Of a stretch of 64,000 bases of DNA, positions 1-12,120 are shown in pieces. This stretch comes from Asterella californica (Eukaryota > Streptophyta > Marchantiopsida > Marchantiales > Aytoniaceae). The stretch's first letter is position 1. Each line of letters starts with the position of its first letter. Under the pieces are notes generated by a model, which was not told where the DNA came from, searched no databases, and saw only the letters and a list, made by a program, of their open reading frames with translations. Both the position numbers and the translations under genes were made by a program. The stretch is taken from positions 3,782,001 to 3,846,000 of the forward strand of contig JAYKYS010000010.1 in assembly GCA_036924285.1 (NCBI GenBank), read 5' to 3'.

Positions 1-3000
1 CTTTGTCCTTGACTGCATTTTGGAAGATTGTGTCACGAAAGAAAGTAAAAGAGAAAATGAAGAAAGAAGGAGAGGGCGACAACTATCGGCAGGCCTTCCC
101 AAGTTTGAGAAGTATCTGCAAATGGCAGATGATTTGCTTCTTCTCTGGGTTGAGAACAAGTGGGGCGAGGAAGTAAGTCTCTCCCTTATTTATGGCATCA
201 ACCCAGTTTTATATATCTTCTTCATATTACTTTCAGTTTTCTAGAGTTAAGGTTGGCATGTTTCTTATTACCTTGACGTATCACTGAGCAGCATACCAGG
301 GAAATCGTCTTTGCCTTATGCGACAGACACACATGCCGGTAGAGTATGTAGTGAATTGTGTACCGTATTTTGAGAGGGTTATTGCACGTATTGAAATAAC
401 GTACGATGTTGCTCCAGGGTACTAACCAGGACCCAGTTTCCGGAGGCCGAAGGCGCTTATCTTGGAGCTCGAGATGGATTACTCGGAACTGGAGGATTTG
501 CGAAGCAGGTCTGGGGGAAATGCTGGTGTCAGGGACGGGCTACTTGTCAGGCTCTAACATCCTGTTACAAGTTATAGGTTATCTACAGCATAAGTGTAAA
601 TATTGTAACCTATTATTTAAACTTCAAGATTTTATCATCAGTCTCTGTTTAGTTCCTACAGTGGTCACTGCTTTGGGTTTTAAGTGATCAGCAACTCATG
701 ATTTGTACCTGACGTTTTGGTCTCAGGTTTGTTCTTGATTGGCCAGATATGTTTCCAGGGTATGTCCCATTGCAATATCCGCTTCAGCAGAGATTAGACT
801 TTGGATTTTTTTAGGTCTGGTGAGGACTTAGGACGGGAATTTAGCGAACGTTCCGAGATTTAAGTTCACTTTCTGTACTTTAGTAGGCATCTACGTCATG
901 GGTTAGCCAAAGTGCAGTTGTTTACGTCTGCTATAAGCTTCTGATCTCAGTTCAAGGTATACACCGGGAGAATGGAGTACGCCCTAGATCTTGGATGTGA
1001 GGACAGGTTTGCTCCGAAGAATCCTAGCAGGTTGATAACCAACTGTTTGCTGTAAATTTTTTCCGTGTGTATTATCTTATATAGAGATGTTAGTAATTGG
1101 GGTCCTAGCCTTAGACTGATTTTTTCGTTCCCACTTCACGGAAGATTGGCGACAGTTTCGGGTCCCAGGTGTGGAGAAGATCGTGGCATCCTTGTCCAGA
1201 TCAGGAGAGTGATAGATGTGAGTAGAAGAAGTTTGGCGTCGTCTTGCTCGACGTCTTGCAGTTTGCCAATTAAAATGTATCGGGTGCGCAGAAATTGCCG
1301 ATGTCTTTGGCCATTAGCGCACCCCGTGTCTTGGAGGGTAAAGTTACGGGTTTCGAGCCTGTTTTTAATTCTTCAGCCTTTTGTGGATGCCTTCCCGGAA
1401 CATTCCCGACTTCCTAAAACAAAAGTCATCCTTCTCTTTTACTAGAGTTTACCGGAATAACCTGGCTTCAAACTTTAACCTAGTACCTTAGGGGTACTAG
1501 GTTAAAGTTTAAGTTTTGAGAAGGTAGCATCCCGTTGGACACAAGGATGAAATAAGATGAAGATTCTCTACGTTATTTGATAGGCTGTATAAAGTTAGAT
1601 ACTCCTCGAAGAAATCTATTTAGTGATATCAGGAAGCTGGTACCATCGGACTTGTTCACAAGATTCAGTCGGGGAGTCGAAACCCAAAGCAGCTGCCTTG
1701 TTGTCCAAAACTTTTTGGGGTCAGCCTGAGGAAGTCTCTTCGGTTGATGACTTAGTTAAATCCTTCCTGGCTGAATGTTGGAAGGTGAGAGACGGATGTC
1801 CTTGACGGTAAGTCTTCTTACTAGTGGGGAGACTTACCCCTTCCTCAGGTAGCTGTCCCTTCTGCTTTCTGTCACCTTCTCAACCCATCCTTGTTTCTAG
1901 CACCGTCCAGCCAATGGGAGCGAGTGCTATGGCCGAAGGCCTACGGCATGCAAGTCTTAATGAGTACATCTTTTCGGGACTTTGTGCCTCAGTTCCACCC
2001 AGCGTCATACCACTTTCTGCTGGGGAAAGCCCTCTCATTCGCTGTACCTGTACGTGGACTTAGACAGTCACTGATTTCTTCTGTAGGTGAAGAATCTTCT
2101 GACTACTGGGTATTTTCAGGCATTTTCCTGGTATTGATGTAGGCTTGATTAGTCGAGTCATCTTAGTCTTTTCAAGTCAGAACGTTTTGTCGGATGATCA
2201 TCTGGAGATCAGAACCTGGTTAGCAGAGTGGACGGGTTGATATGCGGTGATGGCCTGAATAGGCTTTATGTATGTTGGGTTAACCCATGCTAGAAATTGT
2301 TCTGTTTTGAGTGTGTGCAGAGTTCCTGCATTTGTGTAGGGAACGTTGACATCTATTAACCAAGGGCACTAGTGGTCGATTAAGTGATCGCACAGACAAA
2401 AGTACGTGGCATTGGATTTGTTCTGCAGGTTGTGAGTCCTGCAGGTTCTCCCTTTTTTGTGGTTGCCGTACCTTGTCCGAGGAGATTACTAGGTCAAGTC
2501 TTGCTGGATTCCCGAGAGCTTAGTTCCAGTATTGATCTGTGGCCTCATGGCTATGCGAGGACCACTAGTAGCGTTAAGCACCTCAACTCCGGATGAGCAC
2601 TATCATCATGAGGCTACCATCCAGTCAATGCTTCGGAACAGATTGGATCATATCTGAAACAGTTTTGGAGGTTAAGCAGAAGACTCTAACGTTCTTACCA
2701 CTTCTCTGCACCGAAGATCAGTGTTCCAAGTGGTTTAGTCTACAGTCATCTAACAGAAAGGTCATGGGTCCCTTGTAGGTACGGTGGTTTAGTCTACAGT
2801 CATCTAATAGAAAGGTCGAGGGTCCCTTGTGGGTACACCTCCATGGGTTGCAAACTGTTAACGAAGCTTCTGGTTTGAGTCTATTTTGATGGACTCACAT
2901 TGACAGTCTCATGGTCCGCCAAGACTCCATGGGACAGCTAATAACATTTATCATTTAACAGTAGTCGCCTGGTGGAGAATGTTGAAAGAATCTTTTTCCC

Positions 3001-3319
3001 TCAAAGATCTTCCACAGTAATCTGTGAACACTTTCTGACATGAATGCGTGACTAGCCGGGTAATTTTTACTGGAACTTGAGAACACATGGATGAGTTTGA
3101 AGCTTTGGGGACTAAACCTTTCATCAGGTGAGTATATGCCTTGGTTGCGTCTGTACTATATACTAGTTCTCGGTTGATTGAGATATTTTCATAGTTCGGT
3201 CATTGTTCCCTTCAGGTAGGGGAGATTGGTCCGGCTTTGAGACGATACATGAGGTTGTTCGCATGGACCAGCAGCCAGAACTTCTCCAAAGTGTGCTGTA
3301 TCGTGGAGATAAATCATGA
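1..3319 (+). CDS. exon-like pieces of an unrecognised gene, 5' end outside the window
   Basis: I do not recognise this gene. Several plus-strand stretches look coding and are bounded by plausible splice sites. One open frame runs from the window edge to a GTAAGT donor at about 172. A phase-compatible exon lies at about 440-512 (after cccag, ending at AAGCAG before gtctgg). Others are at about 1296-1342, 1633-1785 (ending TGGAAG before gtgaga) and 1905-2048 (before gtacgt). A frame containing DEHYHHEATIQSMLRNRL ends in TGA at 2655-2657, and a last exon-like piece from 3216 ends in TGA at 3317-3319. For the 1905-2048 piece two frames are both open and both fit the splice phases. I cannot prove all pieces belong to one gene, nor decide which of the two stops is used. 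It could also be a decaying gene. The product and its cellular location are unknown. Confidence 0.3.
1470..1510. repeat. perfect 18-bp inverted repeat with a 5-nt loop
   Basis: The arms are 1470-1487 and 1493-1510, beginning AAACTTTAACCTAG. They lie in an apparent intron or intergenic stretch of the left-edge gene. It is one of several short-loop hairpins in this window. Confidence 0.7.
2730..2836. repeat. tandem duplication, 2 x about 53 bp
   Basis: The segment at 2730-2782 is repeated at 2784-2836. Both copies begin GTGGTTTAGTCTACAGTC and differ at only a few positions. The duplication lies near the 3' end of the left-edge gene. No coding role is apparent. Confidence 0.85.
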
Positions 3320-3599
3320 AGTTGCCATATTCTTTTTCTCGTGTGCAGTGGCAAAGTTGTATCGAGATTATCCGCGTTAAACTTTTAAGCACTTGGATAA
3401 TCTAGGTTTCGAAATATGCATGCCGTTGATATATAGCCATAGAAATCACCCATTTTCGTTATCCATAATCATTTATCTTCGTGGCTCTTGGTTAGTGTCA
3501 AGTGACATTGTGATGAAAACTTATAAATCAGCTTAGCCCTCTTTTGTTTCTCATGAATTCAGTATTGATGCGCATGAGCACACTCTCTTACATCTGTAC

Positions 3600-6120
3600 G
3601 TGACAAGTTAAAGTTTTTGTTAAATTTAGTTTACTAAATTATATTATGAAATTAAATGACTACAAACAGAAAGTACTCAACCCAGTTCACATGATTACAC
3701 TTGGCCTCTGCACTTGTAGAACGCATGAACTGATCCTGCGTCTAGTATAAACACCTCAACTCTGCTATCGCCACAATCATGTTTAATTTAGAGGTTTAAT
3801 TTATAGCCTTCTAATAAGAAATGTTACGATATAAAGTAAATCGCGAGTGCATATTTTCCCTTTTCCTAACTTAGAAGAGGTGATATTAATATGCAAACTT
3901 CTTAAAGAAAGTGAAAGTGGGTTTTTTAACCAAAATTTAGATTGTTAATTCTTCATCATGTTTGAATTCTCAGGCATCGTTTCGAGGTTCTAATCAAACA
4001 ATGGTTAAATTTAACCGGTGATTATGGGTATGATTTAATGAGTGTTCCAAGTTCAGCTATTGAAATGAAAGATGAAAGTGGTTTGAGAAGACACTGAACT
4101 CTTTCACGAATATGAATGCTCGATTAACTTATGGGAATTTTGTTTTTTATTGTTATCAGAGAAATTAATAAGTGTTAAATAAAAAATTTATGGAATAGAA
4201 AATAATACATTTTTTATAAATAATATTTATTAGTTTATTAAAAAAAACAAAAAATAAACTATAAGTGCTGAGTGGACTGCAGTGATTCAAAAGTACAAGT
4301 ATGGGAAACTATAATTATTTAGTACATTCATTAATGTAAATTTAATTTATCATTAAATACAGTCATTAAAGTTAATCCTCCAACTGAAGTTGGAAGAGCA
4401 AATGGAAGCTCTACTGTAGCATCTAAAAGTTTTTTTCCTGGAAAATCATATCTTACTAAAACCCAAGCAAGAATTAAGGTTGAAAAGGTTAAGTAATATA
4501 GTAAATGAGCATGCATAGTCTCCGTCTTCTTAACTCAGAATAGGGTGAATATGCATAGCAGTTGCGGTTCCGGCCAGGGAGCGAAAAAAACCAAGCGGTG
4601 AAAGCGGAAAAATAGTCGATTGATGGATGTTCATTGAGAATTGATGTTCTGTGTACTGCTTATATAAGCAACTGCAGGAAAAGTTGAAATTATCAGAGTC
4701 TGGCTGGGAAAAGTACGAAGTACCGTGTTACCTATATTTCATCGTTATTAGAGAATACGTTAGTGAAAAAAGTTACAGTCGATTGCCAGTACTCCGTCCG
4801 AAGAGAGATTGTGACTCATTATGGATGGTTCTTTGCACCAGCGACAGATATTACTAAATTTAAACTGTTAAATTTAATACACTAAAGTTAAAAGCTATAA
4901 ACACTTGGTACACTTGGCTATTCTCTTCGGAAACCTACACTTGGCTGCTCCTGTCAATAGACCATAAGTAGAGGATGACAAGACTATCTCCTAACTAGTT
5001 TAAAGTCATGATCTTAAGTGAATAACTTATAACTTAGTGAATAATTTATACACTAACCTTTCTAAAAAGTAAAGATTAGTGTATAAATTAATGGGTTTGC
5101 ATATTCCCCTCTTCCGAACTCGGAAGAGGTGAATAAGCATCCCCATCGCGCATCGGCGAGGAAAGACAAAAACGGGAAAATAGGATTCGCTGCCGTGAAT
5201 GTAGCCGTAACATAATTGTCATACACTGGAAAGACGGCGACATTCTCGACACGCAGATGAATCCTTTTATTTCGGGAGCGGGAGCAATTCTTTTTATGTT
5301 ACAAGAACTGTTATGAATCTTTTAAGTTAAGTTTAATAAAAATAATAGTTTAAATGTTATATGTTAATTATTCCTGGAAACGTGGAACTGTGGTTTGAAA
5401 ACCCATAAGTGTAGTGCAGGACTTCGCGCTTCAGGGGGTACAAGTGCGGGAGACTACTTCACTAGATTAATACATTAATTAAAACATTAATTTATTATCT
5501 AACCCTTCCTGTCGGAAGGGTTAAGCAATAAATTAAAGTTGCAGCCCTCTTCCATCTTCAGATGGAAGAGGTGAATATGCAGGCTTGTCTACCCTCAGTG
5601 AATAGGGTGAATAAGCATCCCAAATGACGAAACGATTGTTTGGAGAACGCCGTTGTGACGGAAAGGATTAAATTTGCATTTAGCTGTTTCCGGTCTAACG
5701 TCGAGAGAGATAATTTTCATTCTGCATTAAATTCGGGATCCCTGGTTGCATTTATCACATGTTCCTAGAAGTCCTTTTTCTTGAGAGCGAGAGTCATTTT
5801 CTTTATGTCACAGGAAATATAATATATCTGTTATATGAATATTTTAGATTAAATTTAATAAAAATATAAAATAACATAATTGTAAGAACAATGGAAACGT
5901 TGTTGGAAAACCATAAGTGATATGTAGATCTATGCGCTTCAGACGGTACAAGTGCGAGAGCATGCTACATAAAAATAGTACATTAATATATATATATATT
6001 CATTTATTATCTAATTCTTCCCGTCAGAAGAGTTAAGTAATAAATAAATATATTTTCCATCTTCAGATGAAAAAGATGAATAAGCATGGTGATCAACTTC
6101 GGTTGAATATGCATACCTAT
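3600..6120. repeat. AT-rich, hairpin-rich dispersed repeat with a 509-bp tandem pair
   Basis: No gene is visible. Recurrent landmarks define a non-coding family. They are a CATAAGT motif (about 4263, 4964, 5404, 5912) and, in the better copies, a downstream GTACAAGTGCGNGAG. Then comes a hairpin of TAACCCTTCC/GGAAGGGTTA type (5500-5525; a decayed one at 6015-6035), and a second hairpin of CTCTTCC/GGAAGAG type followed by GAATATGCAT or GAATAAGCAT (about 3885, 4535, 5105, 5547, 6058). The landmarks at about 5272, 5403, 5495 and 5547 recur 505-510 bp further on, so 5100-6110 is a tandem pair. Related copies occur at 49.3, 57.9 and 62.5-63.4 kb. Confidence 0.65.
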
Positions 6121-9100
6121 TATGAAGTTACCCCCAACAAGTTTTCTTAAAAGGATATTCAACAAAGTTAAATGTTTAGAATCTAGTGTACATTTACGCA
6201 TGGTACATTTTGCTTCATTGGTTCTAGTGAGTGGACGTTGTTATTGTCCATTTAGTGATTTCAAAGTTTTGGATTGCGGTGATCTCAAACGATTGGATTG
6301 TAGATATTTGTAGAATGGAAGAATTTGTGTTATCGTTTATTAGATGATTGTTATGTTTTATGTTTCTTCTTTTCTTAAGGTGAAGGATATTTTATTAGAT
6401 ATTTAGACATTTGGTAGATGATACAAGATAGGACGAGATATTGAATGATATACAACAGATGTTTTACGTTTTTCTTTTTCTTTTCGCATTTGTAACGATA
6501 TTTGTTACATCCATACATCATATTTCAAAAAAGAAAAATAGTTCACGATGAGCAAAGCTTACACCTCTAACTGATCGAATCTCTAAATTGAACTGGATAC
6601 TCTGTTTAGTGTTCCAGTGGATATCGAAGGATCTAGGATAGGGGAGTATCGTCTGGTGTGCATGATTTTTCTGATTCTTGACAAATTCTGTTGTGTTTTA
6701 TTGGATCTGGGCATGTAGATGTCAATGTGTATCGTGTGTACATTAAAATAATTTTATCGACTCAACACGAAAAATAAAACACACCTTGGTTAGCTAAATT
6801 TCCGAACCAAGACTTGCATCACAAAATGCTAACACAGAAGGATCAGTTTGAAATTCATAAAACTTGTCCATTCTATGGTTTGGAAGCATTGCTTTTCGGA
6901 AGAGCAGCTAAACCCAAACCCATTGGCAAGACTGTTGGTGTCAGAAGTCCCCATCTCATAGTTCGACGTCTTGAGTTCGTTCATGAAATCCATTCCAATT
7001 GGTTTTCCGTCTGCAGCATTTGAGTTACAACGATCTTGAAGGCTGTACACAACCGTCTGCGTTTTATAGAACTTTTTCCTTTTCTTTTCTGTTCATTTTA
7101 GAGAAAAATTTCAATACGAAATTTAAGATTAATCCACATATTATCAGTCGACTAAAGCGAGGAGGGACACCGGAACAGTTGTAATTACTATAGCTTTTTC
7201 CTTTTGTTTTCCAAGATAGTGCAATTCACTTTCCAATTTGTTGTGATAATCTTTCTCTATGAAGAGAAGATTCCTTTATGCTCCAAGAACGCTCTGAAAT
7301 TTCATCTTAATATTTCTTTGTCAATATTGAGTTGTTTGTTTTGGGATGAATCATAATTTATAGTTTATTGGTGTATTATTTCACATATTCCAAGTTGAAA
7401 TGAAGATTTAGTTTTATTGTCTACATAACGATTAAATTTCTCAAGTATTACTACAAGTTATCCTGGTAACCCAGGAGCACTTGTAGTCATACTTTAATAA
7501 CATGAAGAATCTTGTCAAGTAACTATGCGATATCAAGAATTCACAATCAACAAGCGGTGGATTATTGTGGAACCAATATTACTCAGTTTATAACATCTAC
7601 TATGATTCCATGACTTATACTTCAAAAAGATACAGCTTGCTAAAAATGCACATTATCCTCACTGTGTTGGAATCTGTTTAAAATTAATATTATTTAGATA
7701 TTATTTAGGTTTGACAAACTAATAACTATTAAACACCATAAACTCAAACACCAAAACACACGCATGAAAAAGATCGCTTTTTCATGCGTGTGAACTACTA
7801 GAAAAATTAATCTGAACGATAATGAAAATGATTAACCATAAAATATTTAATATCCAAATTTGATTTTTTGGTTTGTACTTCGTGCTTTCCAACATTATCA
7901 TTTCAAAAGAATTTGTTATCAGGATCCAAAGAGTCTTCGTTTAAACACTCCTCCTTGGTATAAAAGGGCTCTAATGAAAATATTCTTTCTAGATTCTTTG
8001 ATTGAATTCAAAATCCCTCTTTAGAGAAGGAGCTTTTTCTCAAAAGACAGAAAAGCTTGAATCTTAAATTACTGGTTTCTTATAATTTTTACAATAAAAT
8101 CAATTTCTCTTTTTTCGAAATAATAACGTTTCTCAGTGGCTTTCTGATGCTACTTTCCGCATCAGATTCAATAGTCGGACGAAAGCATAGACATTTTGGA
8201 CAGATGTATATCGCTCTGGACATGGCTGCGGCCACCAAAAAGTGAAAGGTCTGGATAACACAGATATTAAGTATAAGGAACAGGGGTTCAAATTTTCTTT
8301 GTCTCACTCTTCTATCATATCAGTATCACCATCATCCTCTTTCGCCGGGTTAGTTTAACCTTTACTCTCATGTTGGATTCTTACATATGCATACATGAGT
8401 AAGCCCCTTGCGGATCTTACTCAACTTTAATATGCCTCACACAACACACAAGTTAGTGTTTTCCTCATTCATCGGGTTTGAGACATTAATGTTTGGTTTT
8501 CCATACACTTGAACATGGATAAAACCTTGAATATATGCAATGCCTCAGCTTACTCACGAAAACGAACACAATGATAGAAGTGTAATTTGCACTTATGGTT
8601 AATTGTAAACTATGTTTTTACTTTACTTTCACTAGCGATAAATATTTAAGTGAAAATTCTCTTTAATTATAATATTATAATTACTCGATTATAATTTCCC
8701 AAATATATTGCACTTAACTAACGTTTACACCGTAAATGTCCATACACGTTACACGTCCCTTGGATAGGATACAAAATAGCTCGATCTTACATATTAGTAG
8801 CTAGACTTTAGATTAGATTTTACTGAGATAACTTGATTGTTGTGTTCCTGTATCTAATATTCACATTGGCTTAATGTGAGAATTAAAACTCCGGCGTGAG
8901 GATATGAATTAAATAATATTGTTACTGTGCCATTACAAGGGGCAGTGTAATAAAACAAACTTATTAACAGATACCTTCCAGTTTACTCCTAATATATCAA
9001 GCGTTACCAGTCACAGGATACGAGAACGAATGTCGCGTTCGCAGAATGAGCGTTTGGTAAATGTCAGTGCTTAATATAATATGCAGTACTCCATTCTGCT

Positions 9101-9217
9101 TTTTCAGAAACATAACTCTCGCTGTGATTCCACACCACAGTTCCTGCGTCCCGACTAGAAGAAGTAACCTTCAGAGCAGTTCCAGTTTGCTTAACTCCCG
9201 TATGGACCATTTCTAGA
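6121..9217. other. AT-rich intergenic region without a recognisable gene
   Basis: Only short open frames occur here. Two stretches, about 6829-7050 and 8089-8307 on the minus strand, have somewhat protein-like composition. They match no family I know and have no convincing splice context. Hairpins lie at 7462-7487 (imperfect) and 7757-7792. Confidence 0.5.
7757..7792. repeat. perfect 15-bp hairpin, 6-nt loop
   Basis: CACACGCATGAAAAA at 7757-7771 is mirrored at 7778-7792. It is a compact stem-loop in AT-rich intergenic DNA with no terminator or gene context. Confidence 0.75.
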
Positions 9218-11056
9218 CTATTCCGGTACAAACTCCAATTCCCCTTTGTAATCAAATGTAGGAGGTGGTTCTGGTCCAAATGAATCCCACGGTGATTCGA
9301 GGAAAAACAAAGCTCTGCTTCTATTTCTTAGTATGGGTACCTGCATATTTGATACCAGAATCTCGACGTTTAGAAGAGAACACGGGACGGGACGATTTGA
9401 ATCAAAATTAGCTGCTCTAAAGGTTCTAAGAAAGATGTCTGGTAGGACAATACTTCCTCTAAACAGTGCTGAATAGCAGTTACCACACGGAATGTTTTAA
9501 GAATATGTAAACGGCTTACAAAGCAGGAGATCTTCATGGCTTCAGGTATAAGGAAGATGTTAGAGACCGGACAGGAAGAAATATACGCTAGACAGTGGTC
9601 TACAGGAGCAATGGAGGAGAGGTTACGACCAGAGGTTACCTGCGAAATAGTGAACAGAGTGACAGTGTTTGGTATAGGTTTCTGATAAACACTTTCCTAT
9701 GCATGGAGGGCTATGGATATGGAGCGAGACAAACCTGTTCCCATGTCAAAGAGCCCCTTAACTGCTCAAGTCTCCGCCTGTTCCGTTCGTTATCAGCCAC
9801 ACCCTGAGCCCTGGATGCTGCTCTAATAACAACAGTTGCATCTTCTAAAGGGTTGCTGAACAAGAATTCTACATCATCGATAACGCCATCCGCTTTGTCG
9901 GTAAATACCGCATGTACATACCTGCACTTTGTCCAGCACAGTCAACCAAGTGAAAGTTGGTGGACGGAAAACGCCTTGAACCTGATTCATTTCAGAGGTT
10001 TAATCTCTTGTTTCCTTTGTTTCTACGGCATGCCAAAATGCGGAAGAAAAGATTGCGCTCAGTTAAAGCAGGAAAACGGGAGTCCGGATACGCGAGCATC
10101 TAAATTTCTGCAATCCAATTGGGTGGCGATCCTTCTGAGAGACAGATCGTGAGAAGGAGCTCGTCCTGCTCATATATCCAGATTTGAGGCGTGTACTAAA
10201 GAAAGTCAGGAGTTTCGAGTCCAATTGGAAAATACCTTTCCTCCAGCTCTGCTACTAATTCGGCTCCCATGCTCAAAAGAGTCTCCTTCAACTCCTTCAC
10301 CGCATCAGGTAGTTGCCCCGGAAACTCCCACGGTGCCACAAAGAACTTCGGTCTGGTCTATCAGGCAATTGCACAACAACCGATCATGGCCCCATTCAGC
10401 CACAACTGCAAAGGAGAGTCTTTTTTCTACATCTAGGATTGAAGTTCAACAAACAGAGTAAATGAACTTCTAATATCCGGCTAGAGCTACAAAGTTGATC
10501 AAGACCTGTCGTCGAATGATGATACACAGTTGAAAGTCGAATTGCAGGTGCCGAGAGTTTCATCCACCACACCGATGCATGTCGCGCAGCTGCCTTTGGA
10601 AGGTTCCGGTTGCACCAGCTCTTGTCGTTTCTCCCACGGGAAGGTGGAGACGAGGAAACTCGCACCACCGGCAGCCTCCGCACTGCTGGCAGTTCCATGA
10701 TGCAATAATAAGCTCAGGGCTCCCGCCACAGCTGTACAAGCAGCAAACCTGTTGCCGGTACCATTCAAAGACGACTGAGCGGCTGCTTCATCATCTTCAG
10801 AAACAGTCAAAGTCGAACTCTCATCATCACTTCCAGCCGCGTCAACGCTTTGATGAGCTCCGCATTTCTCTCTTACATAAGCTTCTTCAAAATCTCTAGA
10901 GAACGGTACCTTGGAACTCGAGCTACTTCTTCCAACAACTGCCGACCGAATGCTGTAAACTTCGGGACGAGACAAAGAACTCACATTGCTTCTGTGCAGT
11001 CGCTGGGCGTCAGAATTCAAACGCAGAAGTTGTAACTGCATCACAAGCGACGACAT
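9218..11056 (-). CDS. chloroplast-targeted DUF1499-domain protein, 4 exons, 325 aa
   Basis: On the complement the exons are 11056-10506, 10352-10236, 9921-9735 and 9340-9218. They total 978 nt with consistent GT-AG phases and end in TAG at 9218-9220. The N-terminus is Ser/Arg/Leu-rich like a transit peptide. A hydrophobic Ala/Leu segment around residues 105-125 follows, with an AEA-type cleavage context, suggesting import into the thylakoid lumen by a Sec-like route (no twin arginine seen). The remainder matches the DUF1499 family: GVVDETLGTCNSTFNCVSS, then FFVAPWEF, a DGVIDDVEFLF strand, NERNRRRLEQLR and a closing VPILRNRSRALFF. The biochemical role of DUF1499 is not established. The start at 11056 is the first ATG of an open frame; upstream 11.1-11.6 kb is GC-rich, as expected for a promoter and leader. 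The gene looks intact. Confidence 0.85.
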
Positions 11057-12120
11057 TCTGTCGCAGGCGCTCTAACCCTTCCCCAAATTCTCAGTTTCGA
11101 GCGTTAGCTGTAACACTGTTGTAGCTTTGTTATTATCTGTCAGATGCTGGATCTCCGTCAGATTCCTCCTCGTCCCCCGCGGCTCCCCCGCTTGGAAACC
11201 AAATGAGCCAATCTGCCATTGAATCTTGAATCTTGTCCACAGAGAGCAGGAGAGCTCGGGCTAGGAGGAGTTCGCTGCCACTCACGCAGTCAGAAGCAAT
11301 GATAACTGCAGTATCCCTTTCCTTTTTCCCCTTCAATCGTCCTAAGCGTTGAAAGTTACTGGCGGAGCATTTACTGCATTGTTTACTTCACCCCAGTTTC
11401 ACAGTCTTTCAAGTCTCCACGTCCTCGTCCGCGTCCCGCTCATTACTGTGGAGGCTGGACGGCTGAATTCTCCTTCTTACAGCCTTTTGCTCGACCGCGT
11501 TTCCGCCGGTATATCCGATGACCGGACGGACAAACTAACGATAGATATTTCCCTTTTCTCTCCATGTCCGGCCCGTCCGTACGTCTCCGGCCGCCCCGCT
11601 TCGCTCGGGGTAAAAATTTCCGGTAGCCGGTAATTTCCCGATTCCCAGATTGACTGTCCAGTTTTTGGGAAACGGAACCTCCAGAAACCGGGTATGTACT
11701 TCTCGAAACATTAGAATCCGAAATTGAAAAATCTTTTCGGGAATGTTTCCTGCATATTAAATTTCAAAGGTATTGAAATCCGGAACATACTCCAAAATAC
11801 CAGTTAGAATCCAGATGCGAAAAATGACGTCCTGTAAATATAAATAAAAATTCCAGCATGTGGCGAGAGTTTCATTCTGTATGAGTGGCTCTTTAGCCAA
11901 CTCACTTTCATCTGAAAATTTATATCTACATTATTTTGTGTGAATGTTATAAAATATTTTCGTTTAAATTAGGTGTTTTATGTAAATTTTTATTCTCTAG
12001 CAGGAGTTGAACCTGCATCCAGATACTGGATTTTCCACTTGTCAGGACCAGAAGATTTAACTAGCCTATCTAAAAGCAAAAACATTATATAATTAACTGA
12101 TAAATCTTCAAACTCGAAAT
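11057..12120. other. intergenic; GC-rich probable promoter of the DUF1499 gene, then AT-rich DNA
   Basis: 11057-11650 is GC- and pyrimidine-rich and lies directly upstream of the minus-strand DUF1499 start, so it probably holds its promoter and 5' UTR. Two short open frames there (11133-11336 minus, 11349-11633 plus) have no recognisable domain. From 11700 the DNA becomes AT-rich and leads into the hAT relic. Confidence 0.45.

Noticed and set aside
10499..10698. Alternative frame at the DUF1499 exon 1 end read as a separate gene
   Set aside because: It overlaps the conserved frame and has no independent support.
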